Numbered from the stretch's first letter, positions 27,247-41,299 are shown. The stretch is DNA of 64,000 nt from Lingula anatina (GCF_001039355.2 NW_019775719.1:78085-142084), one strand, 5' to 3'. Notes: a model not told the origin generated them from the letters alone. Numbers and translations: made by a program.

Positions 27247-27300
27247 TGGACAGGTGGGAGATTACCTGGACCATCCATTCATATTACTCCCACCTGTCCA
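27247..27300. repeat. Perfect 14-bp inverted repeat with E-boxes
   Basis: TGGACAGGTGGGAG at 27247-27260 and its reverse complement at 27287-27300 are separated by 26 bp. Each arm contains CAGGTG/CACCTG, an E-box word. Confidence 0.8.
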
Positions 27301-29599
27301 CTATCAAGATGGAATAAATTATGACTTTTCTTATCAAACTGGTGACAGAATCCCATCCCTTCCTTCAACAGTAAACCTGACTGTTTCACACTGTTCTATC
27401 TGTACTGGTCAGTTCTCTTATCTATCACCCCCATAGGTTGACTTCCTATGATACAACTTCATGACATCCTGCCAAAATTTGTATATCATGAAAGTTAGTG
27501 GAGTTACTATGGGTATCAAGATTGGAAAAATATTTATGTATAAAAAAACGAGAAAAACCACCTGAGATCTGCTTCAGCATTTAAAAAATATGCTTATAGC
27601 ACAGAGCATTTATTTTACACTTCAAAGGAATTTTGCATTCCATTTCATAATTACATGGCAGAGATTTACCCCCGTTTCAATTTAATGAAAAACAAAGGAT
27701 TTCATATCTGTACAACTCCAAATACTGGTACAAAAGTATGTAAAGCAATGGGCCTGGTGGCAGAACAGTTGTCTATCAGCAATGTAGGTAAATTTTTGGG
27801 CTTTTAAAAACATGGGAGATTATGAACAGATCCTACAGGCAAATATATAACCTTCAGATCAGTCAACAAATATGCCACTCCATCTGTTAAAACAGAAAAT
27901 AATTTCATCACGCCTGAATAAATACACACATGAAATTGATGATCCGCCATTGCGTCCAACAGCACACACGATTCTCCTTTATTTTTTTTTTGACCATCAG
28001 TTCCCTTTGATTTTCAGCATCATTGACAAAAAATATCAATAATTATGCAAGATTATTTAATCTACCTTTGAATAAGATTCACAATTGCCAACTTTATCCC
28101 TTGTCACCGCAAGAAATTATGTGGTTATCGATCAAAGCAAAAACTTTCTTTTCTTGCCATATTTGTGAAGATCGAGGCACAAATAACATTATAACAACAG
28201 ATTTCCCCAATATAAGTACTTTTCTGTTGGTAATCCTCCAAATAAACATCCCTAGCTGCTGATTCTGGCCAAATTAGACTGGCATCCCTCTCTGTCTAGG
28301 TGGTCTCGTTACTACCTGTGGTTCTAGGCACCCGACCCAAGTGATACACAACAACAACAACAGACCTGATGCAGAACTGTGCAGACGTACTTTGTTGTTT
28401 TCTCAAGTCTTGGACAATAACAGAAACGGCACAAGGATTGCTGCACAATTTTATCTCCGGATGTTCTGCATATACCGTTTACTGTCTACCTTTGTTTACT
28501 TAATAAAAAAAAGAAACAAAGAAAACATCAGGAAAGGTTTCATCTTTTATGTAATTCCAGTTCCCTGTGTATTTCAGCTCTACCCCCCACATCCTGTATC
28601 ACCCAGGGCACACGCCTCCTGTGGCAGACCAAACACAAAACCAGCCATGCCTCCTTCTAGACCATTGCTCCAATGTTCCCTTAACCACCCATGCCAAGGG
28701 CCCTGATATCAATCAATACATCACAATACATGGATTATCCAATGATCCTCATGCAAAGCAGTGGGTATAGTTCATGTGGCCCTGGATGTGTATAATCAAG
28801 AAGGATTTGACACTGATCAGCTCCAGAACAAGTACCTTGCTCTGATGTAATGCTATGTATACAGGTGACTGAAGAAGGGATTTCAGGGGCTCTTCAACTC
28901 CCTAATCCACAGATCAGTTGACTAATTGCTCTGCAGGGAGATATGGGGGATGGTATATCTATTCCAAGATACTTCTAATTCAATACATCATACAGGTTTA
29001 CTGAGGCTTTTCTTTTCTTTACTTGATTTCTTTTCTATGTTTAATTTCTTTTTAATCACAAGAATAGCTAAAAAATTCTGGGAAATTCTATAAATTTAAT
29101 TTTTATCTACCCTACTTTAAAGTTTTGCTTTATTTTTGTCAAAAAATACTTCACAATTATGGTAAGAAAAAAATCATGCCGGCTTAATATAACATCACAG
29201 GGCCTTTGAATCCACAAAAAATAACAAGAGTGTTTCAAGCCAAAATTTGAGAAATTCATCGTGGATTCTTTTTAGACTTCCAATACTTTTGTAAGATAAA
29301 ATCCCATATCAGCTACATTCCCCATTTACTGTTTTTTTCTATGAGTATGATACCAAAAATCAAACAAAAAAGATTTAATACTTTCAGTCCCCATGAAATA
29401 GAGACATTTGATAGCCAACATTTTCATTCCACTGGTAAGTTATAGTTTTTACCGCAATTACTTTTTGATTTAATGCCATTGGATAATGTTGTTTGATCTG
29501 ATAAAAGTAATGGTTTATTCCAGCTATGTTATCAAGTGTGACTGGCTGGCGTTAAGCTCTCCATACAAGATATCATTCAGGATAATAAATGCCTGAGTG

Positions 29600-29602
<3 letters not shown>

Positions 29603-29684
<82 letters not shown>
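29603..29684. repeat. Compound CT/CA microsatellite
   Basis: About 21 CT units pass directly into about 20 CA units. Confidence 0.97.
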
Positions 29685-29685
<1 letters not shown>

Positions 29686-32600
29686 TCTCCTGCACAAAGA
29701 AAGCATATCCCTACTGAGGAGATCTGTTTTGCCCTGCAAAAGAAATCCAGTTTAACTCTCTCTTTTTCTTTCGTTTTAGTGAGTTTCTCTTTTTCTCTCG
29801 AGATTACTTCCTAGATTGCCTCCTAGCTCATTTCAAAATTATTAGCTAAAGGTCTCACCTATGAATGCACATGCTTGCCCTTACATAACATTGTGCAGTA
29901 TATCAAGATGCCTCAGAGGTCGAGCAATATTTCATCTACAAACTATCAGACTCACTCAAAAAGCTACAATTAGCAATTCAGATTACACCGCCCTGGCACA
30001 GGTGAGAGGAAATGTGTAAAATGGAGAAATATGGGGGGACGGTTATCAAAATTATTCAAGGGTTTCAAGGAGTGTGCCTTTTGAGATCCCAAATCCATAT
30101 TTCTCAGCAGATGTTTTCTTGTCTTTTCAATCATCATATTTTGTGGCTGCAAACAGCTTTAGATCTTGTCTTATCGCCTATTTGACATTTATGCAACTTG
30201 CAACACACGTAAGTGGTATCTGGACTCGCATCTCTGTATTTCTGTTCACGTCCTTCAAACTTCAGTTTTCTTTTTATCTAGACACACATTAAGCATTCCT
30301 CAGTTTGAGGTTTCATTTGCACTTTTATGTATCATGTTTAAACAATGCAGCTTTATTCCTAATTTATCTGCCATCAAATTCAGATATTTAATTAATCATT
30401 CAAATTTTGACCAGAACTTTTCAAGGTCACATCTGTTTACAGACATATCAATTAAGCTCTGTAAATTTCCCCCCTTAAATTAACTTTTGTGAAGAATCAT
30501 GTCTGCAATGTCTCCCATTAAATTGTCTTTTTTTTCCTTATCAAAGGTAACATGACAGTTAACCTGAGGAGCCAGCCCCCCACCCGCCACCAAATATCAA
30601 ATAGAAAGAGCCCATAATTGGTTCCCATTCAAGAATGCATCATAAATATTCTGGTTTCTAAAATAGCAGACGTCAACCCTGCAATTCTGTCACATACATT
30701 TTCATTTTTCCATGATATAATCTTTTTTGCCATCCAATTTTTCAAACTTAAGTGCGGTAGTATATCTGATATAACAAAACACAGCTATTATCCCATATTG
30801 TTTATCTTTCAGAATCTAAAAGTCTATTAAACTGTGTCATTACTCCAATGGTGGATAAATCTACCTGTTCTCCTCCCTGACAGGTAAGTGGGGAACATTG
30901 TCATAGATAGCAAAAACAAACAGTCTAATCTACAGACACACTTCAGACTTCGGCAACCATTTGTGTGCTGTTGTCAAGGATGTAGAATTTTGTTTGAGGA
31001 ATCGAGTGAAGAAACGTGTCGCACGAGCCGCTGAACAAAGATAACTCAGTACTTGCCGCCACGCTGGAGTTCCTGCCAATACAACTCGCAGTAATGACCC
31101 ATAAAAAAGCATTGTAAAGATGGAACATTTTGTTCCCATGTCAAACAAATAAAGTAAATATTTTAGTCTCTAAAAAGGTCCATCTCTGGAGAGAAAAGAT
31201 CAATTCTTGCGCCTATTATTTCTAATGACACCCTTGAATTTCTATTGCAATTTCATACCTGCAGCAGATGAAGTGAACCAAACAGACATTTACAAATTAC
31301 AAACCAGATGAACTTGATCAGGACTTCCTATGAAGGAAATCGAACAGCTAAGCACGCTAACAGCACTTTGTCCCCACTGTGGTATCATCTCATTAGTGGG
31401 ATTCAGTCATGTGACACAACATGGAGAGTCTGCACCATATTTTATCACCAGCTACACTTAAATAATAATAGCATTTCCAACTTATAGTTTTCATCATTAT
31501 TATAGCCTTTATCAAAAAAACAAAAATTAAATTAAACTCTTTCTCTTAGATTCATTTTCTGTAGAAACCTAGGAATAATGCACTGTAAATAAAACACATC
31601 AAAATTCTACTAATACTAACCTATATTTTACTGAACAGTTTCTGTTATTTAAAGAACAATTTTGTTCCTTAAAACATTTTTGTATATAATTACTAACAAA
31701 CAGACTAATGTGTTTCCAAAAATTGTTGTCTTCCATCTGTCTTAATATTCAATATACAGTAAGCTGCTGCAACTACTCTACATAAACAAATCCTAGATTT
31801 TTTTCAAGTCTAAGCCACCTCCATAAAATTCAATTTGCACATTCCTAACAAAGATATCTAAACCTGTCATAAAAGAGCATAAAAAAGGTTAGTTTACTTC
31901 TTATTGAACATCTGCTGGGTTCATTTTTACAGTGCAGCCTGCCTAAAAACATGACTCAGAAACTTCTAAACATGGGCAGCCAAAAAACATACCAAAATCA
32001 GATTCACAAATCATGCCAATTCAACTTTTTTCAATTTCAGTAAATATCAATTTGCAGGAGGAAAACTCAATTAGGTGACTACAATAATGCATAAAATTTC
32101 ATCTGAGATGTTTTTCCCCTAATTTTTATTCAATGAATTCCGTATGTGTCCATTATACAAACAGTGGAGACAAAATTCAACATGACAAACAGCAGAGAGC
32201 ATCTGGGGCACCAAAGGCACTTCATCAAATTTTTATGACCACCCCAAATCATAAAACTTTTAGGTGAATTAGGATTGGGATTAAGGCTGTCAGGCTGCAT
32301 ATTTTCCCCACACAGAAGTTGTAAATAAGTATGATGATCAGAGTCAAGAAGGCACATCACCTGCAAGGTACTATCAGCTGTGGTTTCTCCAGCCAAGGTT
32401 TCCAACAGGGATTCCTTCCAGTGTGTCTGCTGACATCAAACTTTACCCTCAAGATCACCATTAATTTTGATCAACTTTACTTGATTCAAACTGTGTGATC
32501 TTTAGGTTTCGAGCCCTGCTCAGCACTTAGATTTTTAGGGATATGTTTGGGATATCAGTGTGGCAGTTTTAACCGGGTTTTCTGAAGTATGCTCAAGTTT

Positions 32601-32697
32601 TCATTTGTTTCATGACATGAGGTGATGTTTTGTGAAGAGCAAGAACTGGTACAAGCAACTGGCACTTACTGGAATAAATATGTTCAACCTGCTTCTA

Positions 32698-32698
<1 letters not shown>

Positions 32699-32740
<42 letters not shown>
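32699..32740. repeat. CA microsatellite
   Basis: About 21 CA units. The 167-codon plus-strand frame over it encodes a Thr-His run and has no other coding signal. Confidence 0.97.
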
Positions 32741-32741
<1 letters not shown>

Positions 32742-35514
32742 CAAGGCAGACAAACTTTTTCACCTTCTCTACAGATCTATTTTCTTCATTATTTTGACAG
32801 TCTGTCACTGTGTCCTGCATCTGTTTTATTTTACCACAATCAACCCAGTAAACTCATGGCAACCATGTGTCCAAAAAGTGAGAAAACAATTGAAACCAAG
32901 TCAACCTCTGGCTCTCAATGTGGAAAAGGTTGTTCTGCTCAATCACAAATACAGGGGCAAAACAAATATGGTTCCAGGGCTGGTTTCACAAAAATACTGA
33001 AGGCGGAAAGTTGGTCATCACTTTACCAGAAGAAAATTTGGTCTATCAATATTCTGGAAAATGTAAAACAACCATTGATTAGACATTTCTTTCTTTCCAT
33101 AAAACAGGAGCAAAATTCTATTTAAAAAGACTACTATAGATTGACTTCTTTACAGACTTAAAGTTCAGACCAACATTCAACCAAAATTGTTTGGAAAAAA
33201 AATCTCAAAAACCTCAAGCATTTTTGAAGACTATCTTTTGATAGCCAACAACATAAGTGGTGACATTCATCACCATGTTTAAAAATGTTGTAAGTCTGTC
33301 CAAACTATGGCTACTATTTGATTGACTGATAAAAAAGAATTCAAGATCAAATTTCCAGCTCATTCTAGATTCCCTGGAATGGAATCAGAGAGATGTGGAA
33401 CAAGAAGAAAGGAAAACAAGCCCAAGACCAAAGCAATAAATTAAAATACGTAAACTGCAAATGTTTGAGTGGTTGCCCTTTTCAAACGATGGCTGGCCAA
33501 AGCGCACAAGACCTAATAAGGCATCCAGCAGATAAAAATCATGCCATAGATGAAGATTCCTTTCAGTTGCATAAGTTTACCTTTGATATCTGACTCACTT
33601 CACAAAGAAATGGGGGGCAGCATAAATTGTCTGATTTTTCCCCATCAACCAATAAATGTGACACTTTATGGAGTTGGCCAAATATTTGTGGCATGTAAAC
33701 CACATTTCTCTGGCAGTGATCAGAGTTCAGAAATGATAGAACATGTCAATGGCGGACAGCTGAATGTTCACACAACAGCTGAGCAGAGCACTATGACAAT
33801 AGAAAGGCTGTTTTACCAGCAACATTTCCAACAGGCCTTAAAATTTTGAGATTGTGTTTGCCAAGTAGGGGTTTACTTTGACCAATAAAAAACTTTCCTA
33901 TTTTCATGGATCAATCGCACCAATTATTTTTCAAATTTACAAAAATCCCATTATACCACAGCTGCACCTATGAGAAATGTTTCAGTGCTTTAGAATTATG
34001 GGATGTATTAAATCCATGGTGGTCCTTTCAACCAGTCAGAGGAGAAAATCAAATTTGACAAAAAATTAAAAATGAGGAGGGAAAACGGCCGCTGAGGTCA
34101 GAAGTACAGGTGCCATGCAGTGGATCATAACCGCCAGGTAGAAACATTTTACATGTTCAGACAAAGACAAACTCTTGTGCTGGCTTTATTCTGTGGAAGA
34201 GAGGATAACTTAATTACACTGGCATTTCATTCAGTTACTAAAGTGATTCTTGAAATAAAAAGTTATTTTTCACTTTAGGAATTGGTGTTTTACTTGTCCC
34301 CCACCTCCTGCCAATCCTTCTGAAACTCAACCTCAAGGCTCCTTACACTGACCAATCAAATCGAAGATTTCAAAGAGGATTGTCTGCAAGGGAGGGAGAA
34401 GTAGACATCAGAACCATCTTCTTCTATAAATTAAGGCTAAAAACTCTTTTTTTCAAACCTGACTCAATGTGGCATGAGACCAACAATCGTAAAGATTAAA
34501 TTGTCGTCTGCGGAAGTGAATCAGTCAAGTATCTGGTCCATACTGGTCTGTAAAAACTGCAGGAATAAAAAACACCAGCCGAGATAAGATAGCAAATGTG
34601 CTTGTAAATATGTATAAATATATCCAGTGGTAAGTTTAGAGAGCTAATTGTATGAAATGCCAGAGTAATGAAGTTATCCTGTCTTCCAGGGAATGAAACT
34701 GGCATTTAGACCAGGATGCTATTCCTGCACTGTGCAAACAGAGAGTGTTAAGAAAACACCCAGAGACTTCTGTGAACACAACACTTCTAGGTATAGAGAA
34801 CATAGGTATGAAAAAAGAGTACCCAATGTGCAGAGACTGTGCACTGTACATGCAACGTAAATAGACTAGTTTGTACTATATGAATTCAGAGGGCAATGAC
34901 ACATGTTAGAACAAATTTGCCTCAGAAACTTCTGCAATGATGAGTTTTTTCAAACTGATTTTATTTTCACAACTGAATCATTTTTTTCCTCCATATCACA
35001 GAGGCTGGCATTAGAGGCATCCTCACGCAATCACACCTCTTTTTTTCATACAAAGTCAGTTACATACATATCTATGCTCAGCTGCTAAAGTATCAGCCTA
35101 AAAAAGTCATGAATGAAAAGCTCCATTAGTTTTATATTAACATTAACTACGAGGTAATTAAGCCCTAGGCAAGAAACATTAAAACTCCACAACTCATGTT
35201 TTGTCCTTAATCTCTTGTATTCTTGATACAGGAGACCACACTGTGATTTCACATCCTTGAGAAGGCAGTTGAGGAAAAAATGAAATTGGAGACTTAGTAT
35301 GAAATAGCTTGCTCATTAATTGTTTTTCAGCATATAACAGGTAATAGTGGCCATTAATGATGAGCTCTTCCTGTGACTCACACAGTCTGTCTGATATAAA
35401 AAACCTTTTTTTAACTATTTTGGTAATATATCATACCCTCCTCAGAATAAAGATTTTATTGATTTTTCTGTTTTACATTTCAACATAATTCTCCATTCTT
35501 GTCTCTAGTATGTT

Positions 35515-35590
35515 CCTCCCCATCTTTTTTTATCTTCTGTTCCCTAATCTCTCTTTTCTTTTTCCTCTCTTTCTCTCCTTCTCTCTGTCC
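35515..35590. repeat. Pyrimidine-rich low-complexity tract
   Basis: The stretch is almost wholly C and T on the plus strand, including TCTC and TTTC runs. Confidence 0.8.
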
Positions 35591-38463
35591 TTGAACAGAC
35601 ACAAGCCTATACATAACCTAGTCCACAGTCTATCCACAGGATTCCTCCAGTGCTACAGAAGAGTGTAAGGTCTAAGGAAGGTTACATTTGACACACTGCT
35701 GCAGGTGGTGTGTACAGCATCTCTCCATGTCTCTGGGATATGGAAGGAAATGCCACTCTGACAACAATCTGGTCCTGCATCACATAACAACCCTGTACAG
35801 ACAACTGTTTATGTGTTCCCTGTGTGTTCACCATTGTCTCTAAGAAAATGGTGTTCTGCATTTATCCATCTCTCTCTCCTCCTCCTCTTTCTCCTCCCAT
35901 CCTGTGTTTGATAATGAGACAGGAAATAAGGGCTTCCTTCCTTTTCTCAGGTATGAGATAAATCTTTATCAGTTTTGAATGACATCTTCAGCGCGAATCC
36001 TTTTTAGCAGAAGTTTTCATGGTGGCATCAACATGTAGCATACATTAATGGAATCGGTGATCAGAAGTATTTTCTTTTTAATTTGCCCCAACTCAAATGA
36101 CTGTGTAACTAGATTTCAATGACAATGATTTTTTTTGACTGAAAAGCTCAATATTTTTCAATCTTTTCAGCCCAATCAACAAGATAGCAGTACAAGATGA
36201 CACCTTTGTAGTTGTCATCAGAAAAGAAATGTAGTTAAAATTTTTTTAAAAGTGTAGCAGAGCATAATCTCGTGAGGGCAATCTCTGTGGCCAGTCAACT
36301 GGAACCCAAGTAGTAGTACATATACATAAGAGACTGTTACTACCCACTGGACATCAAAGCCAATGTCCTATCTCTGATCAACTATCTATAATCTGACCAC
36401 TGAACAAGCTTGGGGGAACACAGTAAATGGCTCAATCCATTTTATCACCCCAAATCTCTCCACACTGACCAGGACAAGATACATAAAACATGAGATGAGT
36501 GAGCCATCCACTTAGCAGCAGGACCTTTACAAGATCTCAGATGACCAGGAGGATTTGATAACATTTGACCATGCTGATAGAGGCTGTAAATTATACACTT
36601 AAATCCCCTTAACTAAGGAGGTGTTATGTGGGATAAGAGTGAAATAGCTGCTCAGCTCTGTGTAATTTTAATCCCTGTCCATTACATAGTTGGGGGACCA
36701 GGTTTTACAGAAGAAAATAAGATAAAAAAATTTGTCCAAACTTTTGGCCCATTTCCACTCAAAACAATTTTGTAACAGTCAAATGTAATTGAAATATTAA
36801 TCTTTAAATAACACATAAGACATCGATATGGATTTAGACCAAATACTGTTCTTCAACAGAAAATGACAGACTTATCCTTACATGCAATAGAATATTGAAA
36901 AATTTTGTATGAAAGTTTAAACGAAATTTTAGTTGAAAAATGGCCCTAAAACTATTAAAGCAAGGGGAAGCAGAAACAACAGCCTATCTCTGTCTCATCA
37001 GTATACTTTATAACTGGGGTGGAGAGGGCAGTTTACTGAGATAAGGAAATATTCCCACACTAGATACATTTGTGTACTTCATCCTCTATAAAAGTTCTTA
37101 GTTACATAACACCACCTATACTAATCATCATGATTGTGGATGTTACATGCAGATAATTATCTCAAAATATCCTTCTGGAAATTTTATCAATTAAAATTGG
37201 TGGGATAATGGCCAAGAATCAATTTTATGGATATTAGCAGTAGAATTTATATGTAACTTTAATTACTGTTATGGAATTACACTCCCATCAGTTAAATTGT
37301 GGTACTTTTACGACTGTTAATTGATAAACTGAATATTTTCACACTGTACAACACTCAAACATTTAAAACAAGATTAAAATACCTCCAGAATTTAATTCAT
37401 TATTATTTGAAATCCAGTGATAAACAACTCAACCAAAAAAATTAGACTCCTGATCATGTTGCTTCTATAAGTCAAGTGGTTAACAAAACCTCATTTTTTC
37501 AGGTGTTGAACATCAGTGGACAAGCTTTCCACTTTGACCATCATTTAAACACCTCTGCTTTTTAAATAGTACTTTGTCCCCCTTTTAATGACTTAATCCA
37601 TGCATCTGTATGGGAGGTCATGTTAAATGGCCATGCTTGGGGCCAAGTCACAAGTTATGTGACAGTCTTCAGAGGGCACAAATACATTCCTGCATGTTAT
37701 TCCCTACTACCTAACTTAATGATACCCATACCACACTGTCCTCTGCACACACTGTGGTCAAATAAATCCATTTTCTAGATTATTTTCTGGGTTATCTATT
37801 CAGTGATAAAATATCATAACCTTTGAAATGTTATAGAAAGGTTATAAATTTGTCTCGAAAGCATGTTTTATTTCCAGGATAAATCTTTACCTTAAACAGG
37901 GGATTTTTTTCCCACAACATATCAGCTGCAGCTAGTGAAAAATACCTTCACTGTGATTCCAATAACAATGATGTTACTTCATATTTTTTTAAAAATTAGA
38001 ACAAAAAAGAAAGAGAAGGCTATTAAAATGCTAGACTGACCATTAACCCTTTCCTCTAATTAACATGGTCAGTTGAAATGATAAGCCAGTGAAAGACAAA
38101 CCTATCAGGTAAACTGACCCTCAATCACCACAGCCAGCTAGGAAACATGTAGTCAATCAGGAGGTGGGCGGCTGATTACTCTGGACAGTGATGGATACTC
38201 TGCTGACCAGTACATTCTTGTCAACATTCCATATTCTCTCTCTTTATCCTATCATACATCAGTTCTCTCTACATTCTGATAGCAAGCAATCACTAGTGCA
38301 AAACATATGTATCTCAACAGAAGATTCTGTATTGTACATACACAATCTAGTAAAACAAAACAAGCTTCCTAACAAACATTTCTCTTTTATACATTGTGCG
38401 TATGGAAACCACTTCACCATACAAACAAGTGCAGTTAATCCAAACAATACAAAAGTTACTTAC

Positions 38464-38590
38464 CTAGTTCAAAAGCTTGACCCTGGCTGGACAGGAAAAT
38501 GACCAGCAGTAAAAATGATACAATCCACTGTGCTTTCTGAAATCCCCCTTCCTTGCACATTTTGAAAGTTCTTGAAAAGTTCCTTGGCAT
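38464..38590 (-). CDS. Ddr: Discoidin domain receptor, first coding exon (start codon and signal peptide)
   Basis: This exon encodes residues 1-42 plus one base of codon 43 of a discoidin domain receptor, a cell-surface collagen receptor tyrosine kinase. The start is the ATG read from 38590; it has A at -3 and an in-frame TGA eight codons upstream. A second Met at residue 11 could also serve. The N-terminus is basic (Arg3, Arg7, Lys10, Lys13, Lys19), followed by a hydrophobic core at about residues 22-34 (WIVSFLLLVIFLS) and a likely cleavage site after Ala39 (GQA/F), a typical secretory signal peptide. The donor reads GAACTAG/GTAAGT. The exon ends in phase 1, and exon 3 begins with the two bases that complete an Ala codon. 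The signal peptide itself cannot identify the family; the call rests on that clean junction to an exon with clear DDR sequence. No better in-frame partner was seen. Confidence 0.85.
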
Positions 38591-38755
38591 TTTTAATAAT
38601 CTCAGATATTCTCAGTGTAGTAAAATTTCTTGGGTTTCCTCTTCATTCATTGATGAGTAAGTGAATAAGTCCTCAGTTTGTGAAAACGATGATGTGAGAT
38701 ATCTGCTGCTTTGCCATACCTTGTGAGAAGCCTCAGTGATCCTCAGAGATTGAAT
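38591..38755 (-). promoter_or_regulatory. Ddr: 5'UTR part of exon 2 with three upstream ORFs
   Basis: Exon 2 begins after a strong acceptor on the minus strand (tgttttctcattctactttcag), so 165 nt of leader precede the receptor ATG. The leader contains three short upstream ORFs: 38673-38717 (14 codons), 38612-38650 (12 codons) and, overlapping the second in another frame, 38602-38646 (14 codons). The last one stops 11 nt before the main start. A cryptic donor (CACAAG/GTATGG) is also present near 38719. Upstream ORFs commonly reduce translation of the main frame; whether they do so here is inference. Confidence 0.6.
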
Positions 38756-39819
38756 CTGAAAGTAGAATGAGAAAACAGAGCTGGTGAGAGGAGACCACTT
38801 AGACTTGTCCGCTACCAGGGGAGTACAGGTGCCATATTGAGGCTATCAGGCGGAGGATGGGAGAGTCCATTAACACTTAAATATACCATTGATTTCCCTG
38901 ATGTTTGGACAGTGATCCCGGTTAACTGTTTTACCTGGTATTTAATGAAACAATAAAAGAAGATAGCAGAGACAATATTTTGAAGCAGGGGTTCAGAAAT
39001 ACAGCTGGACTTTCCCAACCAACCCTCCCCTGCCCTCAGGAAGTCTCTATAGGCAACGGGGGATGTTTGGAAAGATATGTGACTGTGAAATACCATAATT
39101 ACAGGTTGTCAGCATTGCCCATTGAAGAATCCACAAATAAACTCCTGGCATAGATAGCCAGAGGGCAGTTAATCAGTCCCCACTGGTGATGTAATCAGCA
39201 TAGGATAAACTCATGTCCTTAAAGTAGAGGTACAATACAATGTAACCATTAGCCTATTATACCTGTATATCAATTTTAAGGGCCAGGAAGCCCTTTAATT
39301 CATGTAAGAGGTAAATATCATGGAACTGACTAAGTAGATCTGGAGAACTTTAATTTCCTATTACTGCAAACTCATTTATTTGCAATTTTCATGTTTCTTT
39401 TAAAAGTTTAATTCTAATTTTGTATAAATGCATCGTCATTTTTCAAAGGATAAACAATGCTTATTTTCAGTAATTATGCATTTTCAAAACTTATCACACA
39501 TATTTGACCTTAGTAAATATTTACTTAGTACATCTTAGATATGTAACCTTTTGTGAAATAATGTGTTTATACAGGTGGATCTAGCAAGCAAGGTAGCTAG
39601 GAATAACACAACTTCATTTTTTTTCTATTCATTAAATAATGTGTACATATACCAAGAGCAATTTAAAGAGAAGGCAAACTATTTCCAAAAAATATCAACA
39701 AAGCCCAGGTTTTATGAATGAGCTGGGTTAGGAAAGGAAGTACTTGTATCTCACTAAGTGTATCTACTTCAGTTTCCACCTGGTCTCACTAACAGAAGTA
39801 GAAGTTATCCAAAGGTGTG

Positions 39820-39840
39820 AAAAAAAAAAAAAAAAAAAAA
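39820..39840. repeat. Poly-A tract
   Basis: Twenty-one consecutive A. No retrotransposon or processed-gene body was recognised upstream of it. Confidence 0.95.
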
Positions 39841-41238
39841 GATATTACAAAATATTTTTTAAAGGTTCAAAATATCGACTCACTTAAACCATCATATTTT
39901 TTAGCACAAATTCTGTTGGAAAGTCAATTAAATGATTGACAAAGTATCAAAAATATATTACCGATTATTTGATTAAATGGGCAATGTACACCACTTTTCA
40001 TTAAATTAAAAAACATTAATTTTACTGTTTGCAATGAAATTAAACATAGAAATCACATCCAATAAACTTTGATGGATTAATTCTTAAAGATATTTTCATT
40101 TAGTTTCACAGATCTTTGCTCTGCTCGTTAATGAATTAAGATATACATCAGTTACCCTTCTCTCCTGATCAGCATAAACAATGTATACATATCCACTAAT
40201 AACTCAATAAACAACAGATCTAATCAACTTGAGAACTGTGGTGTTGCTGACCCAAGTAAAATTCAAGCTCATCTCTCCTAATCTGACAGTTTATGTATAA
40301 CCCCGACTAAATTGACTTACAAGTATCAACCTGGTTCATAGCCATTAGCCAGTCTTGGTGTTACTGTATTAGTTTCCTTATATTTGGCAAATAATGGCCC
40401 CGACTCACACCATGAGCCCACAGGTTTGTTTAATAACTGGTGCAGAGGCTGTATGTTTAAACTCTGGTGTGTATTTGCGCTGAGATTACTCACTGTTACT
40501 CATCCCAGGATTTCCTACCAATAAATCTTGTACTTTATTGTAAATAAACAGTAAACCCATTGACACATTCTTTAAACAGTGTTGCAAACCAGAGAACTGT
40601 AAGCGAAGTCACACTGGCAATGAGTTGAAAGGAAAAAAATCTCTAGCTATTATTATATTATTTGATGATCTAAAAATGTTCTGACTATTTTGATAAAAAA
40701 ATATCACCATTTACATCTGACTTAATTACTGTTTTGTTTACTGTTAAAAAACATCTATTGTTTATGGTTAAAGAAGTGATTTAGTACACTTGCATGCACC
40801 TTAATATAGAAATCTATAATCCTGTCTTGTGAGTCAAACACCCCTCCTGACCTCTAGTGACACAAAGATTTTCTTTATTTGCACACCTTCCACCACACAT
40901 TAAAGATTGGGTTGAAAATGAGATCAACAAGACTTGATTCTGAAGAGAGATTATACCCGGGGAGATTTGGAAGCACTTGAAGGATTTTTTTTCTAAAATC
41001 AGGATAATTTTACTTGCAAGTCACACTAACACCTGCATACTGCGATAAAACCTATTGTAAAGTAAATATAGGAAACTAAAAGCTTTGCTTTTTTTATAAA
41101 AAAGAAAAAAAATTGCTCTGAAGCATTATCCATTACAATTACTGTGACTAATAAGGACTATATAAAGACCATAAAAATTCCATCCTCTATCACAAAACTA
41201 TGCAACAGTTAAGGTGACCAGACACTGCACAAAGAACT

Positions 41239-41299
41239 GGGAGGGGGGAGTCTGCTATTGGGAGGAGAGGGATCTGTGATTGGGGAGGGGGGGGGGGGT
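41239..41299. repeat. G-rich minisatellite, about 22-bp unit
   Basis: Units at 41239-41259, 41260-41281 and from 41282 follow the pattern GGGAGG(A/G)G(A/G)GGGA followed by TCTG..ATT. Similar sequence resumes at 41631 on the far side of the gap. The G-strand has enough closely spaced G-runs to form G-quadruplexes. Confidence 0.6.

Larger units (their letters stand above)
12414..38463 (-). other. Intron 2 of the discoidin domain receptor (about 26.1 kb)
   Basis: The interval is bounded by GTAAGT after the signal-peptide exon and ttgttccag before exon 3. It carries several microsatellites (20654-20700, 29603-29684, 32699-32740), a 76-bp direct repeat near 18.4 kb, inverted repeats near 19.4, 21.4 and 27.3 kb, a CpG-containing patch near 23.7 kb and a pyrimidine-rich tract at 35515-35590. 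Open frames of 60-167 codons in it show no known domain, and the longest one runs through a CA repeat. Confidence 0.75.

Noticed and set aside
32130-32405. 91-codon minus-strand frame with several Cys and His
   Set aside because: I looked for a zinc-finger or transposase pattern; the spacing fits none, and no neighbouring frame extends it.
32505-32525. GGTTTCGAGCCC, resembling a tRNA T-arm or tRNA-derived SINE
   Set aside because: No matching A-box or cloverleaf upstream, and the poly-A or repeat tail of a SINE is absent.
32622-33125. 167-codon plus-strand open frame, the longest not spanning N
   Set aside because: It runs through a CA microsatellite that encodes Thr-His repeats, has no known domain and overlaps another frame through the same repeat.
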